A stretch of 64,000 nucleotides of DNA from Cymbomonas tetramitiformis (GCA_001247695.2 LGRX02027000.1:16723-80722); one strand, 5' to 3'. Shown: positions 48,723 through 59,355, counted from the stretch's first letter. Notes: generated by a model not told the origin, from the sequence alone. A program made the numbers and translations.

Positions 48723-49090
48723 AACTTGCTAAAGAATTAGAAAACAAAAAAGTGTTGGAGGCTGCTCAAAATAAAATAAAATCATCGATAAAAGAACCTG
48801 AAATTACTGAAAAAATCGAACAAAAATCTGAACCGGAAATAATCGAAAAGAAATATATAAAGAAATCAAAAAAGAAACCTGTGATTGTTGTGGAATCTGA
48901 TAGTGAAACTTCGGGTAGTTCGAGTGACGATGAACATCAACCTCAAGTGATTATCAAAAAATCAAAAAAGAAAGACAAAGTTTCAAAAACGGAAGGAAAG
49001 CCAAACGCAGCACCTCCGACTTATCATGACGTTTTGAATTCAGACCCTCATTTTCATAAAACATTCAAATCATTGTTTCCAGAATTTTGA
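48723..49090 (+). pseudogene. charged Lys/Glu-rich protein, 3' part, copy B
   Basis: Resumes after the retrotransposon with AACTTGCTAAAGAATTAG and encodes KELENKKVLEAAQNKIKSS, the Ser/Asp cluster and the conserved ending PPTYHDVLNSDPHFHKTFKS. It is in frame with the 5' part if the insertion is ignored. Converges with the SET gene. Confidence 0.85.
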
Positions 49091-49103
49091 AAGAATATTT
49101 GTA

Positions 49104-49577
49104 TCATTTATCTTTCCAATAGTCTTTCCCATAAGAAACAAATATCTCTTGATTCTTTTTTACATTTGATGTTAATCGAACATTTCCTACGGAATTTATT
49201 TTAGCATAATTTTTGCATTTGATTCTTTTGGCACTTTGAGGGGTACAATCATTGAACTTACCGGCAACTGAATTTGTTTTCGATGCATCATAAAACAGAT
49301 TATTATTCTTTTTCCAAATATGTGTTCTTCGATTCAATGGAGGTAATTCATTCATTGTTAATCGTTGCGTGCCGACGGTGTATCGACCAACTAACTTATC
49401 TCTTTTCAAGTCTTCTTTGGCATATACCCCAAGACCTGAATTTGGAATACTACTTTCCTTTATATCTACTACTCTATGAACATAACAATAAGGACTATAT
49501 TTACAAGTCATGTTTCTACATTGATTTCCACTACTTTTTGAAATAGCTATACACCGTTCACAAGATGTTTTCTTCAT
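49104..49577 (-). CDS. SET-domain protein, copy B (157 aa)
   Basis: Homologue of 13930-14403 with only two visible changes (KRDK for KKDK and IFVSYG for IFGSYG near the C-terminal SET motif). Intact frame. Start overlaps the ATPase stop by ATGA as in copy A. Putative lysine methyltransferase with an N-terminal Cys/His motif. Confidence 0.8.
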   Translation of the reverse strand: MKKTSCERCIAISKSSGNQCRNMTCKYSPYCYVHRVVDIKESSIPNSGLGVYAKEDLKRDKLVGRYTVGTQRLTMNELPPLNRRTHIWKKNNNLFYDASKTNSVAGKFNDCTPQSAKRIKCKNYAKINSVGNVRLTSNVKKNQEIFVSYGKDYWKDK

Positions 49578-50495
49578 AAATTATAATTTTTTTTTTCAGG
49601 AATAATAAATTCATCAAATCGTTTTCGAAACATCGATGGATGATTGTCTTTCTTATGTAAATCGATTAATAGAAATGAATGTGGTTCATTGATAGCATGT
49701 GCATATACTTCATAGAAAGTCGTTTCGTCAATTTCACCGGCACAAGATTCATATATTTCTTGTAATTCTTTTTTGTCTTTCATTTTGAATATAGCTAAAG
49801 AAGTTGCATTATTCTTCACGGCCCGTGGACAACCACCAAATTGAGATTTAAAATTCTGAATAGCAATAAAACAACTTATTCCTAAAGCGCCACCGGTTTC
49901 AAAATCAGCTATATGTCGATGTCTTGTGATAAAATTTAGAAATTTTGGAGTTCGAAACAAATTCGTTGATTGACAATCATCGACAAAAACAGCCAATATA
50001 GGACGTTGACCATTATATTTATGTACGGGCTTTTCGAAACCGTCTGATGTCAAAAATTCGAGCAATAATTCTGGGTCGATATCATCGATAAAGATGTTTC
50101 TATTATTTAATTTGTCCATCAATGAATTCCATTTTTTCAAGTCTTCATGATATTTCAAATATATGTCTCTTTCTTCTTCGGCTTTTTGAATAATATCATT
50201 AATAACATTTGCAGCATCGTCGGGTTCGTACACATCTTCGGAGTCGATATCTAATGACTTCATTAAATTTTTTGTTTGAATTAAATGTAGGACTTATAAC
50301 AAATATTCGATGTAATGACCCTTCTTTTTTCAACATTTTCAAATAGTTAGTCACAGCGACTGATTTTCCAGACGAACGTTTTCCAATAAATATTGAATTT
50401 TGATGAGCTTTTAACATGTTCGGTCCGGTTTTGATATTGAAAGCACTTCCATTTGGCACATCGATGTTCATATCTTTCACTTTTACAATCTTCAT
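49574..50495 (-). pseudogene. A32-like packaging ATPase, frameshifted, copy B
   Basis: Homologue of 13013-13933. The N-terminal 80 codons contain Walker A FIGKRSSGKSVAVTNY (Gly to Ser in the loop relative to A). A one-base change in the A-rich codons after FNSNKK at about 50265 breaks the frame. The remainder (49574-50263) is open with Walker B ILAVFVDDCQS and the conserved C-terminus. Copy A is broken elsewhere, so the two inactivations are independent. Confidence 0.85.
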
Positions 50496-50546
50496 TAAAG
50501 ATATATGTATAGTTTGTTTATTATTTTTTAAAAAGAAACTAAAGTA
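50496..50546. promoter_or_regulatory. divergent spacer between ATPase and methyltransferase, copy B
   Basis: 51 bp separating two divergent start codons. Matches the right flank of the C5-methyltransferase gene in copy A and must carry both promoters. The C5 gene is absent here. Confidence 0.6.
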
Positions 50547-51263
50547 ATGATAAGTTTACACAACGATGATTGTTTTAACATTTTCCCTAACATTCCAAGA
50601 AATTCAATAGACCTTTTCATTTGTGATTTACCATACAATCAAACAAATTGTTCTTGGGACAAGATTCCTTTCGATTTAGATAAATTATGGATTGAATTAA
50701 TGAGAATAGGTAAAAGAAATTCAGCCTATATCTTTTCTACTACCACTAAATTTGGACATAGCATTATTGAAAGTAATAAGAAGATGTTTCGATATGATAT
50801 CGTATATGAGGTAACGATGTCATTAGGCTTTTATCATGCAAATCAAATGCCTTTGAGAAGTCATGAAATGATATATGTCTTTTACAAACATTTACCAACA
50901 TATAATCCAATAATGATTGAAGGTCACAAACCCTATGTAAGACAAGGTCAAGGTCCTCGGACTGAATTATACACTCATTACACCGATAGAACACCAACCA
51001 TTTGTAAAGATGGAAAAAGATTTCCAAGAAGTGTTATCAAATTTTCGAATGGAAAATACAAAAGCAAACATCCTTGTAGTAAACCGTACGATTTGTTCGA
51101 ATGGATAATTAAATCTTACTCTAATGCTTACGATAATGTATTGGATTGTTGTATGGGTATTGGAAATTCAGGTTTAGCATGTAAAAATCTAAAACGTAAC
51201 TATATAGGTATCGAAATTGATAAGAAATATTTTGAAATAGCAAAAGAAAATATTGATGTTTAA
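50547..51263 (+). CDS. DNA N6-adenine/N4-cytosine methyltransferase, copy B (238 aa)
   Basis: Homologue of 11576-12298. Motif IV DLPYNQTNCSWD, motif I LDCCMGIGNSGLACK and the ending EIDKKYFEIAKENIDV are kept. Its first residues (MISLHNDD) differ from copy A because the upstream junction differs. Intact. Borders the variable segment. Confidence 0.85.
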   Translation: MISLHNDDCFNIFPNIPRNSIDLFICDLPYNQTNCSWDKIPFDLDKLWIELMRIGKRNSAYIFSTTTKFGHSIIESNKKMFRYDIVYEVTMSLGFYHANQMPLRSHEMIYVFYKHLPTYNPIMIEGHKPYVRQGQGPRTELYTHYTDRTPTICKDGKRFPRSVIKFSNGKYKSKHPCSKPYDLFEWIIKSYSNAYDNVLDCCMGIGNSGLACKNLKRNYIGIEIDKKYFEIAKENIDV

Positions 51264-51269
51264 ATTTTA

Positions 51270-51505
51270 TTTTAGAAAAGTTAAAGTCAGAGTTAAAGTA
51301 AGAGTTAGAGTTAGAGTTAGAGTTAGAGTTAGAGTTAGAGTTAATTAGAATGAAAGAAAATAATGATAATAATATGTTTATTTCGTTTATACACCGTTTT
51401 ACATTTTCTGATTTTTTTATTTTTTCATGACCGTATGACAGTATGACATATAAAGTCAGAGTTAAAGTCAGAGTTAGAGTTGAAGTTAAAGTTAGAGTTG
51501 GAATA
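51270..51505. repeat. GTTAGA hexamer repeats, copy B
   Basis: Near-perfect run of gttaga units at about 51297-51342 and a looser run (gttaaagtcagagttagagt) at 51450-51505, bracketing an AT-rich spacer. Located at the border between the methyltransferase gene and the variable segment, upstream of the Cys-rich gene. Confidence 0.8.
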
Positions 51506-51548
51506 AAACCTAAAGTCCGCGGTAACTTTCGCACACTTCAAACCACTA

Positions 51549-51976
51549 TGAAAACACGAAGTAAGAACGCAAACGAAGTGGACGTAACTTTAGAAGAAGT
51601 TGAGGCTGCGTCTAAAGATGAATCGGAAGAGGAACCAGACGACATCGGACTCTTAATACCTTGCCCACCGCCTCGCGATCCCTTCTGCCGACACCTCTCC
51701 GCGGAATCGCCTAACTTACCCGATGGCAAACCCGCGATGAGTTGTTGGGAGTGCGAGCAAAAAGCGTGTTATTTTTGCTGTTATTTCAACAAGAACAATC
51801 CGATAGGCAGCGTGCACGTATTTAATATCGAAGGTTTTACCGACAAGAATATGGTGTTGTGCGATGAGTGCACGGATTACTTAGGGCACTTTGTGAAACT
51901 TGGCGAGGAAGTACCCCCTCCTTTTGACAAGGAGAAAGAACGCATTAGACAAGCGAAGTTAGCACAAAAGAAGTAG
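51549..51976 (+). CDS. Cys-rich zinc-knuckle protein, variable segment of copy B
   Basis: I chose the start at MKTRSKNANEVDVTLEEV (51549), because the frame upstream runs through the hexamer repeat. The acidic N-terminal region (ASKDESEEEPDD) is followed by CWECEQKACYFC (C-x2-C-x4-C-x2-C) at about residues 73-84 and CDEC at about 110, and a charged C-terminus. Same Cys spacing as the unrelated-looking protein at 8858-9076 in copy A and as the RING-like cargo. Less AT-rich than the core genes. Function is unknown. Confidence 0.6.
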
Positions 51977-52090
51977 CAATGAGACATACGAAGTTAGCAC
52001 GAAAGACATAGCAATGTAGAACAAAGAATACAACTATTATTATAATAGCTATTGTAATACAAAACAAGTGTTTTTGTTTGTCGCTCTGTT

Positions 52091-52795
52091 CTAAAGGCCT
52101 ATCTTTTGACGCTTGTTCGCATCGCTGAAACCTGTCGCTACTTTCACCGCTGCGTCTGCAACTTGTTTAAGCAATCCGGGCTTCTCGGATTCGCCAGGGA
52201 CAGGGTCAGGGGCTTCTTCGTCTTCATCGCTGTCCGTGTCTGCTGCGGCCATTGCAGCTTCATAAGCACGACGTTGCTTCTTGCTCATATTTGCCAGCAT
52301 CGCTTCTTCAGCTTGCTTCACCGATTCCTGCTTTGCCTTTTCAACTAATCCTGTTTCAAAAATAGCAAAAGCCTTGGGGATGTAGTCCCTGTACTTTTCA
52401 AGGTCTTTGACGTCTGCGTTGCGATGCGACAAGTCCACAATGGCTTGTTCCTCCAAAGTAAACTCTTTCTCCGCGTTGCGGGTAGGCTTAAAGTCTTCTC
52501 CGTTATCACGGCGGTTATAAGGTAATGCTACCTTAATCTCAAAAGGGGGAGACCCCTTGCAAGAATGACCGTAAATAACATAACGTTCGCCATTACGGAC
52601 GAAAGGAGTCTTGAAGAATCCTGTTACAGCCACGTGGTGTTTTGACCCGAAGGTTACGGGTTCGTTATTCGCCGAATGGGAACTCTGCAACGTAGTCCAA
52701 TTATTGGTGCGTAGCTTGACCGTCTCATTGTCCGCTGTGTTTCCAACAGCTGCAATTTCTTGCACATCTTCGTAGTCCATATTCATTGTGTTCAT
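52091..52795 (-). CDS. unknown protein, variable segment of copy B (234 aa)
   Basis: Starts MNTMNMDYEDVQEIAAVG (a second Met three codons on is possible). The first 110 residues look beta-rich (HHVAVTGFFKTPFVRNGERY), compatible with a small OB- or lectin-like fold, but no motif identifies it. A charged helical region follows (KKQRRAYEAAMAAADTDSDE) and a basic end ANKRQKIGL that may act as a nuclear signal. The 235-codon frame with balanced codon use supports a gene. Absent from copy A. Confidence 0.6.
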   Translation of the reverse strand: MNTMNMDYEDVQEIAAVGNTADNETVKLRTNNWTTLQSSHSANNEPVTFGSKHHVAVTGFFKTPFVRNGERYVIYGHSCKGSPPFEIKVALPYNRRDNGEDFKPTRNAEKEFTLEEQAIVDLSHRNADVKDLEKYRDYIPKAFAIFETGLVEKAKQESVKQAEEAMLANMSKKQRRAYEAAMAAADTDSDEDEEAPDPVPGESEKPGLLKQVADAAVKVATGFSDANKRQKIGL

Positions 52796-52839
52796 AGTTA
52801 CCTACAGTAAAAGCGTGCGAGGTATTACGGTAAAGAGAT

Positions 52840-53095
52840 GAGTGTATACAGCAAACAGGTTAGCAGTAAAGGGGAGGGTGATTACAGTGACGAGGTACGT
52901 GTCTACAGTAAAGGGGAGGGTGATTACAGTGATAAGGTACGTGTCTGCAGTAAAGGAGAGGGTGTCCACGGTAAAGGGGAGGGTGTCCACAGTAAAGGGG
53001 AGGGTGTCGACTGTAAAGGGGACGGTCTCTACATTATAACGTAATGCTTCTACATTATAACGTAATGCTTCTACATTATAACGTCATATTTCAAT
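52840..53095. repeat. two short tandem arrays
   Basis: First array: gtaaaggggagggtg units with intervening gattacagtgac (52870-53030), giving low-complexity frames on both strands. Second array: ctacattataacgtaatgct repeated about three times (53031-53082). No gene is supported between 52796 and 53246. Confidence 0.75.
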
Positions 53096-53246
53096 TGACA
53101 CCGTTAGATTATTTTCTAAAACATTTATCTTACGGTTTTAAACAACTAATCGAAGAGCGACCGACTGACGCACGTGACACTCGTTACATATTTTTGCGCG
53201 AGGTAACTCATGCAAACTCTGTTAAGAGAAGGGCGTTTCCTTCAGA

Positions 53247-53588
53247 ATGCAGTCTGCTTTCGTGCTACTGTTTCAGCAATACCTGACAGATAAGTTGACC
53301 CGGAATTACGAGGTATTACTCCAGATAATTGGAGGCCTTACTCTTGTAATTCTTTTATTCAAACATCGTGTTGTGCTATTGACAGCAAGTATCGTATTAG
53401 TATTAATTGCGACCGCGTCTTTCACGTTCGAACGTTGTGTCTTCGGCTGCGTTGATTGCGTCTTTACAAGACTTGTAGAGCAGGGTGTCTGTCTAGAAAT
53501 CCGGGCTAAATCGGGTCTGTCTGAACATACGTACTATCAGTGCGATCTCTCGTTGTTAACTCCAAAGTCCGACTTAGTGGAACTTTAA
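53247..53588 (+). CDS. small membrane protein, variable segment of copy B (113 aa)
   Basis: Starts MQSAFVLLFQQYLTDKL. Two hydrophobic segments, LLQIIGGLTLVILLFKH (about 24-40) and VVLLTASIVLVLIATASF (about 42-60), form a probable helical hairpin, followed by a Cys-containing soluble tail (CVFGCVDCVF). Its stop lies 2 bp before the next ATG, suggesting co-transcription. Not recognised. Absent from copy A. Confidence 0.5.
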   Translation: MQSAFVLLFQQYLTDKLTRNYEVLLQIIGGLTLVILLFKHRVVLLTASIVLVLIATASFTFERCVFGCVDCVFTRLVEQGVCLEIRAKSGLSEHTYYQCDLSLLTPKSDLVEL

Positions 53589-53590
53589 AC

Positions 53591-54262
53591 ATGGCTAAAC
53601 GAAAGTGCCGAGGAACCACTACTAAAGGTGATAAGTGTGACAACACGAACCTGGTATCGGAATGTGGATACTATTGTGCCAGACATTGGCGACAGGCTCC
53701 CCAAGAAAAGAGAAAGAGAGAGGACGCCCGAACAGCAATGAAAGAGGAAGAAAGGAAAGAGAAGTTAAAAGAGAAGTTTCAGAGGCGGAACGAGGATAGT
53801 GGTGACACCGGTAAGACATCGGAAAAACCACAGTCAACTGCGAAGAGTACTGACACATCGCAAAAACCACCGACTGAGCCTGAGACCGATTCTGACAAGG
53901 TGCCCGATGTGGTCCCTTGGAAGCGGTTCCAGCAAGCCGTGAGAGAGGCTGTAAAGGAGTCTCGTGACAGTGCTATTAGAGAGTTCTGTGATAAGTATGT
54001 GTCAGTGCATACATACAACGAAACCAAAACATAATTGGAAACGTTAAAAACTCAGATGGCCACCAAGGAAGTGTTTTATGGTAAACTGGAAACTCAGTTG
54101 CAGAAACTGGGGACTATGCAAGTCACTTCCGATCGTATCTACTCAGAGTATATTACCTTGAGGGGTAACTTTGAGGTGCAAAGGAAAGCAAGTCTTGAAA
54201 AAGACAAACAAATTGCTCAATTGGACAGGGAGGTTGCAGACCTTACAGAAAAGTTGGGTTAA
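53591..54262 (+). pseudogene. Cys/His and coiled-coil protein with one in-frame stop
   Basis: Starts MAKRKCRGTTTKGDKCDNTN and continues with CGYYCARH, a Cys/His motif of the type C...G..C...YCxxH also seen at the N-terminus of the SET protein. A long charged helical region and a Pro/Thr/Ser linker follow. The frame stops with TAA at 54032-54034, but the next 75 codons in the same frame are a good coiled coil (LEKDKQIAQLDREVADLTEKL), so the natural protein was probably about 223 residues. Either a recent nonsense change or a shorter protein with a fossil tail. Function is unknown. Confidence 0.55.
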
Positions 54263-54437
54263 CTGTCTACTGAAGACAATATCAACGCCGATCTTGCACA
54301 GAAACTTAGCATACAAATAGAAATAAATAGCACACATAGTAGTTGGTGCCTTTTGTAACAATAGTAAATAAAGTGTGGGTTTTGAAACTTTACCACCGCA
54401 ATTTGTAAGTATAATAACTTTTTGTATTTCTGAAACT

Positions 54438-54728
54438 TTACCATAATAACTTATCAGCGAAATAGCTATTAGTACTTTTGTTATGTCTATCTTTATTGTG
54501 TCTCAACTTGTATAACTTCCTCCTTTGGTTAGCAAATTTAATACCTTTTGCTTTCATATAAGATGGATAATCCATCATACCTCTTGCTCCAATACTTGCT
54601 ATTTTCTTATCATTTTTCTTATCAAACACATCAAGTTTTTTATTTTTATTAGTTGATATCTTGACATATACTTTTAGTTTATTTGCTTTATCTTTGGTGT
54701 ATTGTGATATTGAATAATTAGAAGTCAT
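54438..54728 (-). CDS. small conserved basic viral protein, DUF5754-like, copy B
   Basis: Homologue of 8563-8853, 96 residues with KLKVYVKISTNKNKKLDVFD, GMMDYPSYMKAKG and YFADKLLW. Intact. Divergent from the lipase gene with 27 bp between start codons, as in copy A. Confidence 0.7.
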   Translation of the reverse strand: MTSNYSISQYTKDKANKLKVYVKISTNKNKKLDVFDKKNDKKIASIGARGMMDYPSYMKAKGIKFANQRRKLYKLRHNKDRHNKSTNSYFADKLLW

Positions 54729-54755
54729 TTATATAGTCTATGTTATTATATTAGT

Positions 54756-56071
54756 ATGCAAAGGTCTTTGTGCTCACCGTTGAATAATTTTTGCAATAAC
54801 AAAGTGCTGAATTCATCAAATAAGATATTCAGTTTTCCTAATAACATGGATACTCCTAATTCAGTTTCAGATTTATATAAAAGGTATGAGTCAAATGAAA
54901 GTGAAAAGAAACGATATAGAGTTCAAATGAATAGCTTGTTCAAACAATTAGGTGATTTGCAACCGTCACAAATTCAACAATCGTTTTCCAATAGTCTTAG
55001 GGAAAAGGCTCTCCATGTTGGAATATCTTCTTATCTCGGTTCAAGAAATTATCAATCTGATTTGTTGTTTCCGGGCGGTTATGAACATAACACCTATGTG
55101 ACCGCTCAAAGACAATTGAATAAAGATATTCTTAACAATCGATTCAATATCGACCCGGAGCTTTCAAATTATGACGCCGTAATACTCAATAATGGAAATA
55201 ATCAGATACATATTGCATATCACGGTGCGTCGTCAAATCCATCCTGCTTAAATGAAGATAGAGCGGACATATTTTCGGTGATTAAAGGTAAACATGAAAC
55301 ACGAGATTCATTTTTAAGGGCTGAAAAGGTATATTTAGACACGTTGAAAAAGTATCCTAATCATGACATTGAATTGTTAGGGACATCTTTGGGCGGTGCG
55401 AAATCCATTCATGTCGGTGAGAAATCAATGTTCAATCAACGACCTTCAATCCATTTCTATCACATATACATACTCCTAAAGTCAATGGAAATGCACCGCA
55501 AAATATTCATCGAGTTGTAACTGATTGGGCCACTGCGGGAGCTTTGAAAATACCATCAAATTCAAATAGAAAGTTGTTTCATTACTTTGAAAACAAGAAC
55601 CCTTATGATTTATTGAAAGCACCGTATCAATATATCACTTCGCCGCATAATCTCAAACAATTCTTTCAAATGCCAAAGAATAACAAAGTTAATAAGGTAA
55701 ATTTATTGAAATCTACATTTAATACTATAGGGACCGGACTCGATGTGTTGATGTTCGGAAATGCTTTGAATGACGCAAGAAATCTTTCATCAAAAAATGT
55801 TGGAAGTGATGAATTTAACAATCGAATTTCAGAAGATTTGAATCCATTAGGACTGTTAGGAGTAAATTTCGATATCGACAAAAATTACTTGCATGACGAC
55901 GCACCCTTAGAAGCAAGATTATTGGCTGATTATATATCAAACAAAGGTCCTCAAAGAATGACATCATTTGATAGAAGTATAGATAAATCACAATCAAATA
56001 AGTATACATCCATCAATGAAAATATGATTAAAGATGAAAATAATAATCTTTTGGTAAATTATGGAACGTGA
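54756..56071 (+). pseudogene. lipase-like virion protein, one-base frameshift, copy B
   Basis: Homologue of 7219-8535. Loss of one T after GAKSIHVGEK at about 55427 breaks the frame just after the GxSxG elbow (LLGTSLGGAKS). The second part resumes in frame from about 55500 and runs to 56071 including the C-terminal region that follows the stop codon in copy A. Different lesion from A. Confidence 0.72.
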
Positions 56072-56294
56072 ACACTTAATCAAAAATGCTCAGATTTTGT
56101 ACCCTGATTTATCCACATTTCATATTGAATTGATTGTTGATGATTATATCAAAAGACCAAAACTATATGACGATATGTATAATGGAAACATTGAATTACC
56201 TTTACCATTGAATAGAGATTCAAAGGAAGATATTGAAATGAATAAAAACTATATTGATATTATAAATAGAGATAGTCATGAGTGTAATATCTGA
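56061..56294 (+). CDS. conserved 77-aa protein, copy B
   Basis: Identical at the protein level to 6996-7229. Overlaps the lipase and minor capsid frames as in copy A. Function unknown. Confidence 0.65.
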   Translation: MEREHLIKNAQILYPDLSTFHIELIVDDYIKRPKLYDDMYNGNIELPLPLNRDSKEDIEMNKNYIDIINRDSHECNI

Positions 56295-57261
56295 ACGTAC
56301 ACTTTATTTATCAAGTGAAGACCTTTCATCGTTTGGTGATTCCAGAATTATCAATATCAATATACCAACACAATTAACAAACTATAAAAATACAAACAAA
56401 TTGAAGATAATTGTAAACAGTTTTTCGGCTGCAAAGACTTGGTATACCATCAATGAATATAACGGAATTTTCTATATAGCTAATACGACTTCTGATGATT
56501 TGTATGAATGTCGAATACCTGATGGAAATTATACAGATTTAGATGATATTAAAACTATTTTAGAAACGATTATTTTAGATGTTCTTGTCGCCAACTTTGG
56601 GTTTGCAAAACCTGCGGATAGCGTTGATGTTACTTACGATGCAATTTCTGGACATTTCACTATTACACTTAGTAAACCTGCTCCCAATATTAAATTTGTT
56701 GCATTTTCAATAACTAATGATTTCCAAGCAGTGCCTGGCAGTCCATTAGATGATGCATTGAATGACATCTTTAATTCACCAGGAAAGTATAACGATGTTG
56801 ACCAAGTAGTTGGAGGAAAAACAAACAAATCAGTTGCTGGTCTTACAAACATTTCACAGATTGAAGATTTGTTCGATATCGGAACCGTAGATGAAGTATT
56901 TATTTCCAAATTCCCCGGTAATTTACAAACAAACGATGCTATTTATTTAAGAATTACTACGTTGCCCACAAATAATTTACAAAGCACAAATCTTTCTAAT
57001 AATTTTAAAGAAAATCAAATCATTAGTAGTGACATTTTAGGGAAAATATTGTTACCGTCAGATTTAACTAATCAATTTATTACTTATTTTGATTATGATG
57101 AAAACTTTTCTATCGATGTGCAAGCTTCTCAATTTTCTCAATTAAGAATTTCAATTACCGATAATAAATCCAGACTAATTCCTACAGCCGTTTCCCGAAA
57201 TGGAAATGAACAATCTATAAATTATGCATTATCTTTAAAATTAAAAGAATATGTGAATTAA
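56278..57261 (+). CDS. putative minor capsid (penton) protein, copy B (327 aa)
   Basis: Intact version of 6061-7012. Starts MSVISERTLYLSSEDLSS and ends NYALSLKLKEYVN. Beta-rich throughout, with Asn/Thr-rich loops. Contains the segment IISSDILGKI that is deleted in copy A. It lies between the 77-aa gene and the MCP candidate. The single jelly-roll penton role is inferred from position and composition. Substitutions relative to A are concentrated in residues about 85-240, suggesting surface variation. Confidence 0.6.
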   Translation: MSVISERTLYLSSEDLSSFGDSRIININIPTQLTNYKNTNKLKIIVNSFSAAKTWYTINEYNGIFYIANTTSDDLYECRIPDGNYTDLDDIKTILETIILDVLVANFGFAKPADSVDVTYDAISGHFTITLSKPAPNIKFVAFSITNDFQAVPGSPLDDALNDIFNSPGKYNDVDQVVGGKTNKSVAGLTNISQIEDLFDIGTVDEVFISKFPGNLQTNDAIYLRITTLPTNNLQSTNLSNNFKENQIISSDILGKILLPSDLTNQFITYFDYDENFSIDVQASQFSQLRISITDNKSRLIPTAVSRNGNEQSINYALSLKLKEYVN

Positions 57262-57287
57262 AATTATATTATATATATTATTGAAAA

Positions 57288-58633
57288 ATGTCTTTACCGT
57301 ATAGTCTTGCATTTGGACTTCAAAAACTAAGTGGATATAGTACTCAGTATTTTCGTCTTGAACGACAAACTTGACCGAAGTAAATCCTTACGGTGTTATA
57401 ACTTTGAATCTTCCAGTTAATGTTTTGTGTAATCTGAAAAGTTTAAGTATGCATTGTAAAGGTCGTGCTAACAATCCTGCCATAGCTTGTACGGACGCCG
57501 CAACCCAACCTGATTCAGTTATCACAACTTTGCCAAATGGAATCGAAAAATTGATTTCTCGTGTAGAAATTTACAGCGGTGGAATAGCTATTTCGAGTGG
57601 CATGAGTCAATATTCAACGGTATCAACGGTTTTGGACAATCTTAAAACAACGTTGAATAAAGAAGTATCTTATCAAAGAGTTTTGAAAAATCAAGAAATA
57701 AATGTTAATACCGATAGTTATTATCAAGAAGAAAGACCATATATTTTGAATAATTTCCTACAATTTATAGGGGAATCTTCACCTGACTACCTGGATACTG
57801 CGTTACTACCAAGTATTCAAATTCGTTTTTTCATGCATGGACCGGAGGTGTTGGGTGCATATCAAAAATCATTAGGGGCCGGTGTTGCATTTAACGGAAC
57901 AGCGGCAGCAGAACTTGCTGCAAAAGCGACATGGAAATTGACTGATTTGCATTTTACAATTGAAACAATTACATTTTCAAATGGTGTTTACGATAGTGCT
58001 GTTGAAAGAAACCTAAAAGAAGATTCTTATATTGAGATGCCTTTCACTAATTATTTTACCTTTCAAGATACTCAAACGGAAATGACTAAATCGAATCGAT
58101 TCTCTTTGTCGGCACAATCTTTGGATATGTTATACGCTGTTCAAAGGCCTTCAAATTACAGTTCTGTTAATAAAGGTTTGCATAAAATTGATAACAAAAT
58201 AGGTGCTACTTTCGTTCCAAGTTATTTTAGATTTTATTCTGGAGACATTCAATCTTGGCAATATAATGTCAACTCAATTTATTATCCGAATTATCGTGCC
58301 ACCGCTCTCGATGCTTTTAACTTGGTCACTATTGGTAAAGCTGATAATTATTCTGACGATTCAGGTTGTAAAGTTAATTCTTTAGAAAATTGGTACAACT
58401 CTTATTGGACTGCTGTGCTTCGATTAAATATGCCTATGCCAGGTATGGGACCTCGTAATTGTAGTGGAATAGATACCCGGGGTTTGAATTCTTCATTCTT
58501 TCTTCAAACTCAAAAATCATCGACCGCAGACCCACTTCAAACACCTTTGACGAATAACGAAACATTTATTATTGCACAATGTACAAGTATCATTCGTATT
58601 GGTATGGGAAGAATGATTGAAGTGGTTGTATAA
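57288..58633 (+). pseudogene. putative major capsid protein, one-base frameshift, copy B
   Basis: Homologue of 4687-6033. The start (MSLPYSLAFGLQKLSGY) is present at 57288, but one A is missing at about 57362, which leads to an early stop. From 57371 the frame is open for 420 codons to EVVV, and it keeps Gln where copy A has a stop. The single lesion lies near the N-terminus. MCP assignment as for copy A. Confidence 0.65.
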
Positions 58634-58663
58634 AAACTAATTTAATTGTAATTATATATAATT

Positions 58664-58984
58664 ATGGCTGAACAAGCGGGACAAATTTTTGCTTCAAACT
58701 TAGGAAATAAACCATTAGGAAAAGTCGATGTTAAATTACCAAATATGATGATGTTAACTTCAGGCTTTCGAAGTTCTTCGATGATGATTGTTCCATGTAA
58801 AACAATACAAGATTTGCGACCACCGGCAAGAGTTTCTAATGTGGACCCTATGTCAGGTTTCAAATCGTATACATTAGGACACGGTGATAAAATTACAAAA
58901 CAAAATGCTATGTTTTCATTTCCCAATATTCATCCATTAAACAATAAACTGGCACCTTTGGCTCCGACATTCTTTGTGAAATAA
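58664..58984 (+). CDS. conserved small virion-block protein, copy B (106 aa)
   Basis: Homologue of 4339-4656 with one extra Met codon in an ATG run (LPNMMMLTSG) and one further change (GHGDK for GHGNK). Intact. Function unknown, probably structural. Confidence 0.7.
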   Translation: MAEQAGQIFASNLGNKPLGKVDVKLPNMMMLTSGFRSSSMMIVPCKTIQDLRPPARVSNVDPMSGFKSYTLGHGDKITKQNAMFSFPNIHPLNNKLAPLAPTFFVK

Positions 58985-59010
58985 AATTAAATTATAGGGT
59001 ATAGTATATA

Positions 59011-59355
59011 ATGTCTTCATTCGGAAATGATTTTGTTTTAGATAAGAATATCAAAGTTAATAACGGTGTGTTTATTGGTGCTAAAGATAAAACAACAAGA
59101 ACAACCTTTCAAATAATTGGAGCTGATATAAATATGAATATTGATGGAAGTCAAAGTGGTGACCCGGGTGCTACAAGTTTGAATGTGGGTGCAAAAGAAA
59201 ATAAATTGAAAGTTAGATTTCAGGGTTTGCCTATCGTAGCAACAACCAACAACCCTCCGATTGAAGCAATTACACAAGTAAATGGATTATATGTATTCAA
59301 AGCGAATCCAACTGATAAATTTGGAACTGTATACATGAAACTTGCTCAACCGTAA
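59011..59355 (+). CDS. short MSSFGN-family virion protein, copy B (114 aa)
   Basis: Homologue of 3968-4312. Starts MSSFGNDFVLDKN and ends FGTVYMKLAQP. Same length, about a dozen substitutions clustered in the second half. Intact. Probably a short spike or fibre partner. Confidence 0.7.
   Translation: MSSFGNDFVLDKNIKVNNGVFIGAKDKTTRTTFQIIGADINMNIDGSQSGDPGATSLNVGAKENKLKVRFQGLPIVATTNNPPIEAITQVNGLYVFKANPTDKFGTVYMKLAQP

Noticed and set aside
52802..53044. Open frames on both strands at the gtaaaggggaggg repeat
   Set aside because: Produced by the tandem repeat itself. Repetitive protein sequence without support.
53044..53286. 80-codon frame upstream of the membrane protein gene
   Set aside because: Starts in the ctacattataac tandem repeat, overlaps the next gene start, and has no recognisable content.
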